This document shows positions 11,002 through 26,594 of a DNA stretch of 60,000 nucleotides, piece after piece. The first letter of the stretch is position 1. Each line of letters opens with the position of its first letter. Source of the stretch: Hydractinia symbiolongicarpus (Eukaryota; Cnidaria; Hydrozoa; Anthoathecata; Hydractiniidae); assembly GCF_029227915.1 (NCBI RefSeq), contig NC_079888.1, forward strand, positions 14,741,001-14,801,000, given 5' to 3'. The notes beneath the pieces are model-generated. The model was not told the DNA's origin. It was given only the letters and a program-made list of their open reading frames with translations, and did not search any database. A program made the position numbers and the translations under genes.

Positions 11002-13805
11002 ATGAAGTGTACAAGGGGCATTACAGCTCAACCAAGAGATATTGCAAAGTTTTATTGTGAGAAGGGAGAAGATCCAAGTTGGCTTGAGAAGATTTTCATA
11101 AATGAGTACATAGGTAAGAAATTGCACATTATCTACCTGGAGATAATTGATTTAATTTCAATTTTGTGAACACTATTTGACAGCTTATAGAATTGTTTTG
11201 AATGTAGAGCCCCTTCGCAATTATTACTTCACTACACAGGCTGTCAGTCTGTTTAGATTCTTGTAAGTACAGCTTCGCATATTTACAGGTGACATTATTC
11301 ACATGATTTTAAATTTTCGTTCGGCAAAATACACATGGGAATTACCAATGGCTGTAAACATTCAAAAGCGCAGCAGAAGCTATGTCAGCGTTTTAGGTAT
11401 CAAAACATGTAGAAGTTTTGGGTTGTTTGTTTGCTGTTTGCAAAAAATATGTAAAAACAGGATTCTTTAGCAAGTATAAACTGCCTATATACGACACACT
11501 TTACTAATAAAATTGTGTTTATTTCATCACAAAGCTCTCTCCAGGTGCACAGGTAATGAGAAATGAAAATGAACAAGTAATGAGAAATGAAAATAAAATC
11601 AGACAAAATCCTAGCTACATCATCATCAAGCTTAGTATTCGAAAAATCATATATGCCCAGATGTAGGGACAGAGTTTGGCTTTTTAACAAAACAATAGCA
11701 CTAGCTAACCGACTGTAAATTTGCTTTGTATCTCATTCCTCTTTTACAGAAGGGCATATGGCTATGCATATGAGATAAAAACACAATCTGATATAATCTG
11801 AAATGTAGTGACAAAACTCTTCTATGTGCACATTCTCGTTATATAAAAGTACTGCTAGAAAATTACTCTTCAGTTCCAATTTACATGTTTGTCAACATTC
11901 CAAAGGAGAAAAAATGCACATCTTTTTTCGACATCATTGTTCATTGTTGTGTTGCTCTTTTTCACTTCACTTAAGAAACTACTGCGAAGGAGAAAGGGGA
12001 CTGGTTCATTGGATGAAAATCGGCAGTCAAGAATCCACAATTCAAAGTCTTTATCTTACAATTTTTGAACCATGAAGTAGAAATCACATGAATAATATTT
12101 TACTGAACTATATAACAACACGCATACCAACAGATACGTCAAATTTTGTTTTTACAAAAAGTCACATTCAGAGATCGCATGTTTCTGTTGAACAACATTG
12201 GTGGTGTGACTGCTTCAAGGTTGACTGTTCAGAACAGATACTACAGCGAATTTTTCCAAGAGAGTTCAGACCTGAATCAGATTTGCAGATTCGCATCAGA
12301 TTTGACAGCCTGCTACAACAAACAGCTGGGAAGACTAAAATGGAACTGGTATTTCTTATTGACATGTTAACATTTAACTTCTTAGGTCATGGCGTTTTTG
12401 TGAAGCAATCAATCGAAAAAGGAAGCTTGCTTGTGGAATACTGTGGTGAATTAATCTCCAAGGAAGAAGGGTTAATAAGAGAAGAAAAATATCCCCTAGA
12501 ATATGGTTCTAACCTTGTATTCCACAAAAGGCACTGGTATGTTGAGGCTCTCAATTGTGTTTACATGGGAGAGTTTAATGATATGAAATGATATAAAGTT
12601 ATGCAGATGAAAATGCAGTACCGTTTAAATGTGTTGCAACATGTACACGCGTTTTACGATGTCATGCAACAATCTCATGCTTGTATAAATAAAGTTCATG
12701 TATCTATTGTTCAAACATGAAACTAATTGATTTTCATTGTTATCGTTTTGTGCGTGCGCTAACAGTAGGATGAGATGTGATCTTTTGTTTCCACATGACC
12801 ATGCATGCTATTGTTTAGAGTTGTTAATGATCACGTATGCTATTATTAACGACGTTATTTAACGATCTCATGTTAGAATAAAAAATATTCATGTATCTAT
12901 TGTTCATACACGAAAACTAATTAACTTCTATTGTTATCACATGATATGTTTTTTTGTCATAGATTTTAAACGATATACAACGTCTTTCGAACGCTGTAAA
13001 AACAGTTTTACGAAGGTTAACGATCTACAACGTATTTTGAATTATCCTCTCGTGGAGACAATGACATTACATGTGTTAACAAAGGAGAAATGTTTGAAAC
13101 ACTTCACTTCGTGTGTTAGACAAAAGATTCAATATTAGTTATTATACAAAACAATAGAAACATGAAGATTACAGGAGCTCATTAAAATTTGCATGTGAGA
13201 CATTCTATGCTATTGTTCTACACATTTTGTAATTGCTCCTGTATAAAACAATAAATAAACAATGAGTTGGGAACTTTTAAAGCTACCGAAAGCTCATGTA
13301 AAGGTGATAACTATCATGTACATGTTGCATCACATTTGAACGGTACTGTATGGGAGGTTTTGCTGACAAATGCAGGCAAATCTATATCTCACAAAACTAA
13401 CCGCATGAATACCTAGTTTCGTTTTTATGTTACAAAATAACTTATTCACAAGGTACAAGGCTTGGAATATATTTCATTTTAAAATCACAGGGTAAAAATC
13501 TTTCTCAACAACTAATTCATGCCACTCTGTAACACTTTTAAATTTGAACAAGGAGGATTAATGAACATCTGTCCCAATGTACTTTGTATGTTAGCTCAAC
13601 ATGAATGCATCTTATTCTTAGTATTGATGGCACCTTCAATAATCATTTGGGTCGCTTCATTAACGATTCAAAATCACCTAATTGTGTCTTGAAGCCGCTA
13701 TACTTCAACAAGAAGCTGCATGTATGCTTATTCGCTTTCAAGGATTAGGAAGAGGGGACTGAGCTGCGATACACTTACAACACACCAAATTTACCATGGC
13801 GAAAG
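11002..13805 (+). pseudogene. KMT5A-like SET domain, three exons with one nonsense codon
   Basis: Exon 1 is 11,002-11,113 (ATG to donor GTAAGA, phase 1), exon 2 is 12,386-12,536 (acceptor CTTAG, donor GTATGT, phase 2) and exon 3 is 13,622-13,805 (acceptor TTCTTAG, donor GTATGT, phase 0). Phases agree throughout. The first exon reads EDPSWLEKIFINEYIG. The second gives GHGVFVKQSIEKG and LLVEYCGELIS, the S-adenosylmethionine-binding start of a SET domain. The third gives LGRFINDSKSPNC and GTELRYTYN, the catalytic core and C-terminal motif, then LPWRK. The layout matches lysine methyltransferases of the KMT5A (SET8) type. A TAG at 13,746-13,748 interrupts the frame between FAFKD and EEGTELRY, so this copy cannot give a full SET domain unless the base is an assembly error. 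The apparent open frame 12,088-12,591 is mostly intron plus exon 2 read past its donor. Confidence 0.75.
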
Positions 13806-14158
13806 GTATGTTAAAATTCTGCCTAGTCTGCTAGTTACAACTCTGCTCTCTACTACAGGTGAAACCAATACCACATGAGAGTTGTTTTGGAGAGTTTTCT
13901 AAAAAACATCATTAATTGCGCAACATTAGACAACACCAAAATAAGCTGTCAGGTGGCGTAATTGCCGGAAGTGGAATGAACACTAGTTGTGCAGCAATGA
14001 AAAATACTCTTATACAAGCCTAGTTATAGGGGCTAGTCAGATGTGCTACTCTTGAGTGTGGAATCGACGTTTTGTTTGCGTACAAGACAAATGTAATATA
14101 TTTACACAATTTTTAACTGAATGAACTATGAATAATGTTGTTATATATTCACTTTTAG

Positions 14159-14418
14159 GATCCAAAGTCAGCGATTCCATTCAGGAAAAGTGATATTGAG
14201 GTTGGAACTGTTCATGATTTTCAGAACCGTGCTTGTATTACAGTATCTATGGTGTTTCATGTATTTTTCACACATACGCATGTCTTTATGCTTTCGTTAA
14301 AAACTGTAGTGAATGTCCCTTATTGTCTCTTTGACTGCAACAAATTGCCTTATAGATCGTGGACGAGAGTGATGTTGACAGTCAACCTGGAAAGCAACCC
14401 TTGATCTCTTCTTTCCAG
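14159..14418 (+). pseudogene. Two short exons following the SET domain
   Basis: Exon 14,159-14,200 follows the acceptor ACTTTTAG in phase 0 and would continue LPWRK with DPKSAIPFRKSDIE; its donor (GTTGGA) is weak. Exon 14,356-14,418 follows CTTATAG, has 63 bases, reads IVDESDVDSQPGKQPL and ends at CCAG/GTGCC. Both keep phase 0, like all exons after them up to 16 kb. They have no domain I recognise and look like acidic linker after the SET domain. The evidence is splice signals, open frame and position only. Confidence 0.45.
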
Positions 14419-14578
14419 GTGCCAGAGGTTTGTGACTTGTGTCAACTATTACTGAACTGTGCCAAATTGAACTAAGAAGGGGAAGTATAAATATTAAAAA
14501 AGAATCTTTCTGACGAAATTTCTTATGTTTCTGAAATGTGATGCTGCATTTGCTGTACACATTCAATGTTTCCTCTAG

Positions 14579-16196
14579 AAGATTGGTTCAATAACAGACA
14601 AAAAAGTTGGTAAAGAGAATGGTCATGAATATGAAGATGTTGACTCTGATCTTTTGCAAAAAACATTGGTGTGTCTGAAGATACCGGTAGGACACATGTG
14701 AGTTGTTCAGATTCAGAGTTTTGATGCACTGGAATTCACTCACTCACTCGCTCACTATCCGGTTTAACGTCCTTGGTTCCCCACTGTTGAGGGTTGGACA
14801 GCGTGCTGATTCTTTGGAATTATCAGTTTTCTCTACTTTTCTCTGTCTTGAGCTTCTCCCTTCTCCAAATTCAGAGAAGCAAGATCTTTTTTTATACAAT
14901 GAATCCATTTTTTCTTTTGACATCCTTTTCTGTTAGACCCAGGTATCTCATACTGCATTATATGCTTCGGCCACACATCATCACCCATGCGTTCTAGGTG
15001 GATAAACCATCTAAGCCTGTTGTAGCGAGGAGTCTCATTGATGCTTGGGATTCCCAGAGTATTTCTCAGCTGGCACATTGATTTTCTCTCACTCAGCTTA
15101 GAAGAGCATATCCATCTAATCACCATGTTCTCATTTCGTTTGAGTCGATGTATATCTTCTGCCAATTCAAATCTAACTGGTACATTCTTTTGTTATTCAT
15201 GCATATTATTTTTTCAACAGGTTGTCATAAAGAAGTCTGATCAAAACGAAATCTTGCGAGAAGCAAAAAGCAAGAAAGTTGATGAAAGCTTGTGTAATCA
15301 AGAAGCTCTAATAATGAACATTGAAGAAAGGAAAACCAGTGATGGTGAAGTTTCCGAACAAAGAACAATGAAAATTCATAAAGTTGGTAAAGAGATTGGT
15401 CACAAACATGAAGATGTTGACTCTGATCTTTTGCAAAAAAGCATTGATTTGTCTGAAGCCACCAGTAGGACACATGTAAGTTGTTCAGATTCAGAGTTTT
15501 GATGGACTGGTATTCCAATCTAATTGGTACATTCTTTTGTTATTTATGCAGACTATTTTCTCAACAGGGTGTCGAAGAGAAGTCTGATCAAAGCGGAACC
15601 TTGCGAGAAGCAAAAAGAAAGAAAGTTGATGAAAGCTTGTGTAATCAAGAAGTTCCAATAGTGGACATAGAGGAAAGGAAAACCAGTGATGGTAAAGTTT
15701 TTGAACAAAAGATAATGGAAATCCATGAAGCTGATAAAGAGACTGGTCAAAAACATGAAGTTGTTGACTCTGATCTTTTGCAAAAAAGCATTGACATTTC
15801 TGAAGCCACCAGTAGAACACATGTAAGTTGTTCAGGTTCAGAGTTTTGATGGACTGGTATTCCAATCTAATTGGTACATTCTTTTGTTATTTATGCAGAC
15901 TAATTTCTCAACAGGGTGTCGAAGAGAAGTCTGATCAAAACGGAACCTTGCGAGAAGCAAAAAGCAAGAAAGTTTATGAAAGCTTGTGTAATCAAGAAGC
16001 TCCAATAGTGGACATTGAAGAAAGGAAAACTGGTGATGGTAAAGTTTCGAAACAAAAGACAATGAAAAACCATAAAGTTGGTAAAGAGAATGGTCCCAAA
16101 CATGAAGATGTTTACTCCGAGCCTTTGCAGAAAAGCATCGATGTGTCTGAAGCCACAAGTAGGACACGTTTAAGTTGTTCAGATTCAGAATTTTGA
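14579..16196 (+). repeat. Four-copy tandem exon array with a 347-bp period
   Basis: Four consecutive exons encode the same acidic, lysine-rich sequence: 14,579-14,697 (short first copy), 15,221-15,475, 15,568-15,822 and 15,915 to about 16,169. The second and third are exactly 255 bp (85 codons, phase 0 at both ends), and full copies start 347 bp apart. Each begins after CTCAACAG or a variant and ends ACACAT/GTAAGT (GTGAGT in the first copy). Shared peptide pieces include VDESLCNQE, IEERKTSDG and DSDLLQKSID. The roughly 92-bp intron is copied with the exon. The last copy has lost its donor (ACACGTTTAAGT) and would read into a stop at 16,194-16,196. The first copy lacks one base in its A-run. 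An in-phase exon of this kind can be multiplied without breaking the reading frame. A degenerate start of another copy follows near 16,245-16,270. Confidence 0.8.
14738..15163 (-). mobile_element. LINE 3'-end fragment with AATTC target duplication
   Basis: The minus frame 15,165-14,833 carries the C-terminal tail of a LINE reverse transcriptase: RWICSSKLSERKS, LRNTLGIPSI, NRLRWFIHLERMG and KKKWIHCIKKDL. This tail is typical of RTE/L1-like endonuclease-reverse transcriptase proteins. The fragment ends in an ACTC-type simple repeat at 14,738-14,752, its 3' tail on the minus strand. AATTC flanks both sides (14,733-14,737 and 15,164-15,168). The flanks together reconstitute the intron of the exon array, so the fragment inserted into that intron after the array had formed. 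It is strongly 5'-truncated, with no catalytic RT motif. Confidence 0.75.
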
Positions 16197-16600
16197 TGCA
16201 CTAGCATTCTAATTTAAATCTACAATTCTTTTGTTATTCGTGCATATTATTTTCTCAAAAGGGTGCACTTCATTGAAGAGCTCAATAGCTCATGCACAAA
16301 ATTTTGTTTTTTCTAATAAATTGAAAAAAGGAAGAAAGTGCATTAGCTAATCGATTTTTAAATACTGGAAAAATAAAGTCATACGACTTGAATAATTTAT
16401 AATTCAAGTCATATGATTTTAGGTGTGGAATTTGAAGATGAAAGTAACGCCAATAGAAAGGTCTTTCACTAGTAATTAAGAAAAAGAACTGGAATGCTTG
16501 TAAATAACAATGATTGAAGTACTGCTGAGCAATTCCGGTTCCTATTTTTGATTATTCTTTTTGTTTGACTAGAATGATTAAAATCAACAAAGCTTACCAG

Positions 16601-16791
16601 ACGAAAGGTCCAAACAGAATAGGAACTCCAGCCACAAAGTTACAATGCGAAATGCAAGAAAATATAAAAGAGTGATTCTTCAAAGTGTAAATGTTGCCAG
16701 TACTCCAGAAAGTAAAACTGAGAAACGAAAAAGAAAGACAGTTAGCGAGGACTTTCAGTTAAATGAAACAAAATCTGCTGCTTACATCTGC
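16601..16791 (+). CDS. Basic exon downstream of the exon array
   Basis: The exon follows the acceptor AGCTTACCAG and ends at the donor GTAAGT. One frame (first codon at 16,603) is open throughout and encodes about 63 residues with basic clusters (MRNARKYKRVILQ, KTEKRKRKTVSED). It starts in phase 1 and ends in phase 0. No named domain is recognised; the basic runs could be nuclear-localisation or DNA-binding linker. I place it in the composite SET gene because of strand, position and splice signals, which is an inference. Confidence 0.5.
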
Positions 16792-17074
16792 GTAAGTTTG
16801 AGCTTTTGTTCCACCTGAATATGAATGCATTTACCTAGTGACCAGTGTCTATTTTGTTACGGTATGAAAGTGGGTTGTTTTGGAATAATCTTCGCTTTTG
16901 AAAGAATTTTTACGTCATCTTCCATAGAAATACTTTTCTCGCGTGCCTTAAAATGTGCTCCAACTGGGGATGTTATTCTTGTATGCTCTCTAATATGGGT
17001 AAGAAGATGTCAGACTGATTGACCAACATAGTGCAAATTACATCGCAGACGTGTAAAGAAAGAAAAAAAATTGA

Positions 17075-20801
<3,727 letters not shown>

Positions 20802-22225
20802 CTTGTACCACTTTTCAGAGATTTATCCATGGCAGGTTTTGACGACGGAAGAACAGTTTTCAATTTTCGGAAAAATTAGAATAACTTTTACTGGAGCTTT
20901 GATCTTTTCAAGAGACTGTTTGAATTTATCTGTGATTTTTCCACGATATTGTAAGAAAAACATTTTCTGTTTTTGTTGCTCATTATCATCTTCTTTTTAC
21001 TGTGTTCTGTTTTCGAGACAAAGTTGAATGAAGACATTCCTTAATGATTGGATCCATTCCAGAGACTACTGTGTTTATATTTGTCAGGTTCCAATGAGTG
21101 AAAATTGGTTATAAGACCAGTATCAGTCTTTTTACCACCATACCAGGTGGACGATAATTTGCCATCAGGGCTATGTTCTATCAGCATATCCAAAAGCGGT
21201 AACATATTATCATCTTCATATTCAATAGTGAATTTTAAATTTGGGTGAATGTTATTCATTTGACTCAATTTTTCTAGTTGTTTTCTAGTTATTATGTTAT
21301 GTTGTTATTTTCATCAAACAAATCCCAACTCCTTTATCAAAAAGTACGGCGATTAAGTCCTTTTCCTTTAAGTACCTTTTTGTTAGCTGTATGTGACAAG
21401 AGGGTGTCTGTTTTTGCAGTTTTTGATATGCAATAACGTTTTTATGTTAATGTCAGTTATAAGTTCATCATTAAAATTATTATTCTTACAAAAGGATTGT
21501 AATCCGTCAAGTTCAGTTAATACATCATTTTGGTTAAACGTCTCAAGAACAGCTTTTTTCGGGCCTAATGATAGGGTTTCAATAACAAATTTTGGTATGG
21601 GGGAATTTAATTGATAGCATATAACTGTATTATTCACACTGAGTAATGGTCTTTCTTGTTCCTTCAATAATCCGAATAACTGATCATTCAACTTGCGAGG
21701 TTGTCTTCCACAAAGTAGTTGTGTGTCATGTCGAGAGTGTAAGATCACCGATGGGATGCAGTAACATGGTAGTTTCATTTAATTTTCTCATTGTCGTTTC
21801 TTTTTGTTCAGCTGCTTTGTAAAGTTCCTTTCCCAATAACTTGATTTGGAACTGATATGCAGATCTATCGTCAAAGCACCCATTGCTTGGTATGCAAAAC
21901 TTGGTAAAACGTGGAAAACGTGGTATTATTTTTGATTTCAAGCAATTATTCAGGAATACAATGCGAATACGGTGATTCTCGACTTTCTGTAACATCTTAT
22001 CACATTGAAGGAAAATTTTCCAGCATTTATTTCTTTGGTATTCCAGACTCAACAACTTATAACTCAAGAACATTGTGGCTGTAGTAACATTAGTTAACCA
22101 ACAGTGGTACTAACAACACAGTTTAACTTCATTCACAATATTTTTCGACAATTTTTGTCATCTTCTGGTAAAGTCTGATTATATTTATCATTATATTATA
22201 CATATGTTGAAAAAATTCTTTACAG

Positions 22226-22488
22226 GGAAGCATCAAAAGGGTATTTCAAGATTTGATGACAGATAAAGACGAAAGTTGTTTGGTAGAACAAAGAGGGGAA
22301 GATATACAAGTTAGTATGGGATAAATAATTGACTTGTATTTTGTAGCCCTATATTCTCATGCCTTGGGAAGTACATATTGCACAGCTTAATTTACCTTTT
22401 CTTCGTTTAGTTTGAAATTAGTGAAAGATGTAGAGTAGATCACGTTGGTAATTCACTGATAGAGCTTGACATAGATGAAAACTCTGAT
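22226..22488 (+). CDS. Two in-phase exons of the composite gene
   Basis: Exon 22,226-22,309 (84 bp; acceptor TTTACAG, donor GTTAGT) reads RVFQDLMTDKDESCLVEQ. Exon 22,411-22,488 (78 bp; acceptor TTCGTTTAG, donor GTAAGT) reads FEISERCRVDHVGNS and ELDIDENSD. Both are phase 0 to phase 0 and open. They resemble the acidic linker exons upstream in size and composition but have no recognised domain. They flank the Penelope/LINE nest together with the exon at 16,601, so that nest appears to be intronic. Confidence 0.45.
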
Positions 22489-23160
22489 GTAAGTTTTTCT
22501 TATTAAAATGTAATTTCCAATTTCATATAACCTTTTCTTGTTTTATTGGTTAAAGCTCATTTCAAAGTGTATCAGTGTCCTCACGACGTACTTTCAATGT
22601 AATTACTGTCAAATCCTTGCAAAATTTTCTTAAAAATGTTTTTTTTCTTTTTTGCCCTTTTTAAGAATGTAATATCAGTATTACCTTGCCACACGTGTTA
22701 AATAAAACATATACTTTTCTGAACGAAAAATGGAAATGTGTGACTTTCAATTTTAATTAGTTTGAAAGCAGGGCATTCAATAGTCATTTTACTGTTTTAT
22801 GTTTGAAGCATTACTTAGCATAATGAGATTCTCCACTTTTTCTTGTCATGATTCGTTGCTCATTAATTTTGGCCATTTACAGTTGAATCTGTGTTCATGG
22901 TTAGTTATAACCGTGACAGAACAAATATGTTCTATGTGTTCATTCTTTGCTTATCCAAAATTTCTACAGTCAAGGTGTTGCCATAATTCGCCAAAGCCTT
23001 TGTAATCATCCGTATAAAGTTAAAAAGAAATATGCAAAGTTTTGAAAGGAAATTTTTCTTTAAAAAGTTATATCTCTTGAGTATTTTGAGCCATTTTCGA
23101 ATAAAACGCGCTATTATTTTTACTAGTTTACAAATGCAATGATTTACAATTAAAAAAAAA

Positions 23161-25274
23161 AATCACCTGCAAGTGGCCTCGGTGCGAATTCTTCCAATAC
23201 GAGAATTAGAGTGCTAAAATCCTCTAGAATCTCCCAAATTTTGAGTGTATTTTTCGTGACATGGTTTGCGATTTTAAACCGTTTCATTATTTCAAAGCCG
23301 CTACAACGCCGTTGTAACGGTTTCACAACGTCGTTAATTTGAGCATTGGGCAACCAATTTTCAAGCGTTACATGGACGTTGAGACTAACAACGTTATAAA
23401 CGCGTTAGTAACGCTTCTCATTTTTAACGCAGTTTTAACGCTCCCCAATTTCGAACGCTATTCCGCATTCGAATGCTTCATTTAAAGTTTAAAGTAAGAA
23501 AGAGATTTGGTTTTGAATTTTAGTATTGGCTGACGAAAGTATCGTTAGCAATAACGAATATCGTCATTACTCCTAACGAAATCAAACGAAACAGTTTTGC
23601 ATTACATTGCGTAACGAAGACTGCATAGAACATAAAATGAAAACTTTGTTAGGAATAACAAATAACGTCATTATGACTGAGGTTTGTTACTCTGCGTCAC
23701 TAAAATTGCAATGAAGATAACAAAAATTTCGTTATTAATAGAATGTACGTAATAGACATCTTCTCAGCGTAATAAAATGAGGCCATTTATAATGTTAGGT
23801 GACATAGTGCCTGTAACGTTGTGTTTCGTTTGAGTCAAGTGCAGTCCGGTGTGTGTGCAGTTGCCTTGATTTGATATTCTTTACGCGAATCGACATTGAA
23901 AACATGGAAAAGGAGTTGTTTCTCTCACGTTGTTGATAAAAATTTAATCTGCTCAAATGCATAATCACAGATTTTATTTTCGAACGACATTATCAAGGGA
24001 ATAAATTTGAATCGTGAAGCATAAGCATTCAGTTGCATTCGTTGCAGATATTTTTGAGTACTTTCGAATGACACTTACTAGAATAATAAATTAACGAGGG
24101 AGAGATTTTACGTGAGCGATTTATTGCATATGTAAGATTGATTAATAAAAACAAATTTTTTTCACGACATAATATGATCGCTTCTACAATACTCCACCAT
24201 TATTTTTCAAGCGAGTAACTTTCACACCACCGTCTCACATCAAAAATCTTCGAAATTTTGTTTAACGAAGTTCTTACATCGCCGTGTCACCATTAAAAAG
24301 CTTCGAAATTTTGTTTAACAAAGTTCTTACATCGCCGGATCACGAATAAAAATCTTCAAAACTTTGAGTAACGGAGCTTACATTGCTCTGTCACGTTAAA
24401 AATCTTCCAGAATTTGATTAACAAAGGTTTTACATCGCTGTGTCACGATTAAGAATCTTCGAAACTTTGATCAACGAAGCTTTTACATCACTGTTGAATC
24501 CTCCTATTCAAGACTGGAAACTTACTGTTGTATGACACAATAGTAAATAAGAGTAAGAACTTAAGGCGAATTTCCACCTGTTCATTTCTGTACAAGAACG
24601 AGAAAGGAAAATCATGATTCTTGAATTCTGGTTGGTTTAAACTTTTCTTGTTACTGTCCGGGGAAAAGGTTGAACTGAATACAACTCTTTCCCGGGAGGA
24701 AAAGAGAAAAAATTTTAATGTGCTTATCTGTACTTTTGTTTCTAAGTAGAATAGAATAGTTTGACGAACCAAATGTGTAGCTACTGTTCCATGGTTTTCG
24801 AGCGTTATAGAGCGTTTACAACGCTTTTAACTTATTACGAGTTCAGAAAACATTAGAAAATCCTCATGTTCGAAATTTCGTAAACACTGTAGAGAAGAAA
24901 ATAATTTACAAAGAGGTGGAAAGCCACCGCAATGATGAACTCAACCTGTTAGGTCTTTGGAAACAAGCTAGAGGTTGTACTCCTCTAGAGAATATGCCTC
25001 TAAAAGCACAATTCTCCCTTTTTACAAGGAATTAAAAAAAATATAAAAAAAAATAAACGCGTTAGTAACGCTACTACTAACTGACCAATCAGGTACAAGA
25101 AGCCAAAGCGAATTTCAACGCCGTTGTATTATTCCTGTAAAATTACAATGGCGTTATCAACACCATTCTTATGAAAAAACAGGAAACGGCTTAAAAACGC
25201 AAACCATGTCACCTAAAATCCTTCTAAAATTTACAAGTCATTCAAAGCATTCCAAAAGTGGCAGGTAAAAATCA
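23161..25274. mobile_element. Non-autonomous TIR element of about 2.1 kb
   Basis: The left part (23,161-23,340) and right part (about 25,090-25,274) are inverted relatives. Both contain ACCTGC near the tip, then TTTTxGGTGACATGGTTTGCG or a close variant, then CCGTTTC and an ACGCCGTTGTA phrase. The interior has many 'AACG'-rich direct repeats, including AAACGCGTTAGTAACGC near both 23,399 and 25,057, and the 52-bp tandem array at 24,240. No transposase motif is seen. The termini are too diverged for me to call a target duplication or superfamily. Confidence 0.5.
24240..24490. repeat. Tandem repeat, about five units of 50-53 bp
   Basis: The unit contains CTTCGAAATTTTG, then TTAACGAAG, then TTACATCGC and GTGTCACG. 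Unit starts fall at about 24,248, 24,301, 24,353, 24,403 and 24,457. The units differ by several bases each, so the array is not recent. It lies inside the TIR element at 23,161-25,274. Confidence 0.75.
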
Positions 25275-26594
25275 TTTCAAAGGGACTATATTGTGTTTTA
25301 CATTCTAAGAACAAATGAGGTTTTCTGTCCAATACAAAACCTCCTAAAATCTCCTAAAATTTACATGGAATTTTTGTTTTTTTTACGAGTTTATCCTAAA
25401 ATTAACTTTTGAAACTTTTTTTTTTGCCGACACAAATTATTTTTTGAACAAAGAAAATTTTCGATCTTCAATTTTTAAATCATTTTGATCTCTTAAAGTC
25501 ATCATGAGTACCTAAATTATTCCCTTCGTCACCACTCCAAAATATTTCTTGAGTCAAAAGCATCGTACCAGTCGCGCTCTAAAGGTAGTAAAAACAAACA
25601 TGGCTGACGATTATTTGGCCTTGGGTTAGAAGAATCAAAGAATTAAGCCCAACCAATACCTAATCCCTCAAAGAGCATTCCACTACCTTGGGCATAATGG
25701 AAAAATGCCGACGCGACATTGGGAATTGCTGAGGTAAAGCACAAATACGAAAATTTACGTTGGCAAAATTTTGATGACGTGAAATACTTGATTGCCGACG
25801 TAAAACAGAAAAGCAAAGGTTTGTGTCGGCAAATTGTTGCTGACGTAAAAAAAAAAAATGAATCAGAAAGGCTGAGTCCTCACTTTTCTTAGTAGATGTG
25901 TGATGTTTTAATTTATAAAGACATACGATATGTACTTCATTTTCGTGGGGACCAATTTTGAAAATTTGAGTTCTTGCAAAATTTTGGAAATTTTGAATTT
26001 GTGGAAATAAAGCTTCAAAAAATTTATTCAAAAAAATGTTTTTCCTCCTTTGCTCTTTCTTCACCTGAAAGACAAGACCATTGAAATACTCTCTAAATTT
26101 TGAACTAGTCAAAATTCGTGAAAATAGATCATCACAAAAGTTGTCAAAAAGCAAGGTTAATCTGGACGTCATCTGTCCTCGAGTGTACATCCTCACTTTG
26201 TGTGTGCTGTGTTTCTGACTTAGTTGTGGGACACTAATAATTCAGTACCTATTTTGAGTTATAAAAATGGACTCCGTGTAGGAGCTTTCTCGCTTTGTAT
26301 TTGCTTTCATTTTGATTTATTTGTGGAAAAATGATCCTCCGGTCTTCATTTTGCTTTAAAAAAAGTGCAATGTTTAGGTACTCACTTTTTCCAGTCCTCA
26401 TTTTGCTTTAAAAAATGTGCAGTGTTTAGGTCCTCGCTTTGTGTATGCTGCCTTTCTGATTTCGTTGTGGAACAATGCTCATTTAGTTCTCATTTTTCGT
26501 TGTGAAAATGTACGGTTTGTAGGTCCTCACTTTGTGCCTACTGTGTTTTCAACTTGGTTGGTGAACACTCACCAACTAATTTGAACACTGGTGT

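Noticed and set aside
12088-12591. A single-exon SET protein
   Set aside because: The part before 12,386 is intron and the part after 12,536 reads through a GTATGT donor; the spliced model fits SET homologues better.
15225-16167. Minus-strand open frames across the exon array
   Set aside because: They are antisense shadows of the repeated plus-strand exon; splice signals and codon pattern favour the plus strand.
24240-24490. CRISPR-like array
   Set aside because: Units are contiguous, about 52 bp, diverged and without unique spacers; this is a tandem repeat in animal DNA.
25660-26196. 178-codon open frame on the minus strand
   Set aside because: No motif; it includes part of the 94-bp minisatellite and poly-A/T runs, and has no splice or family support.
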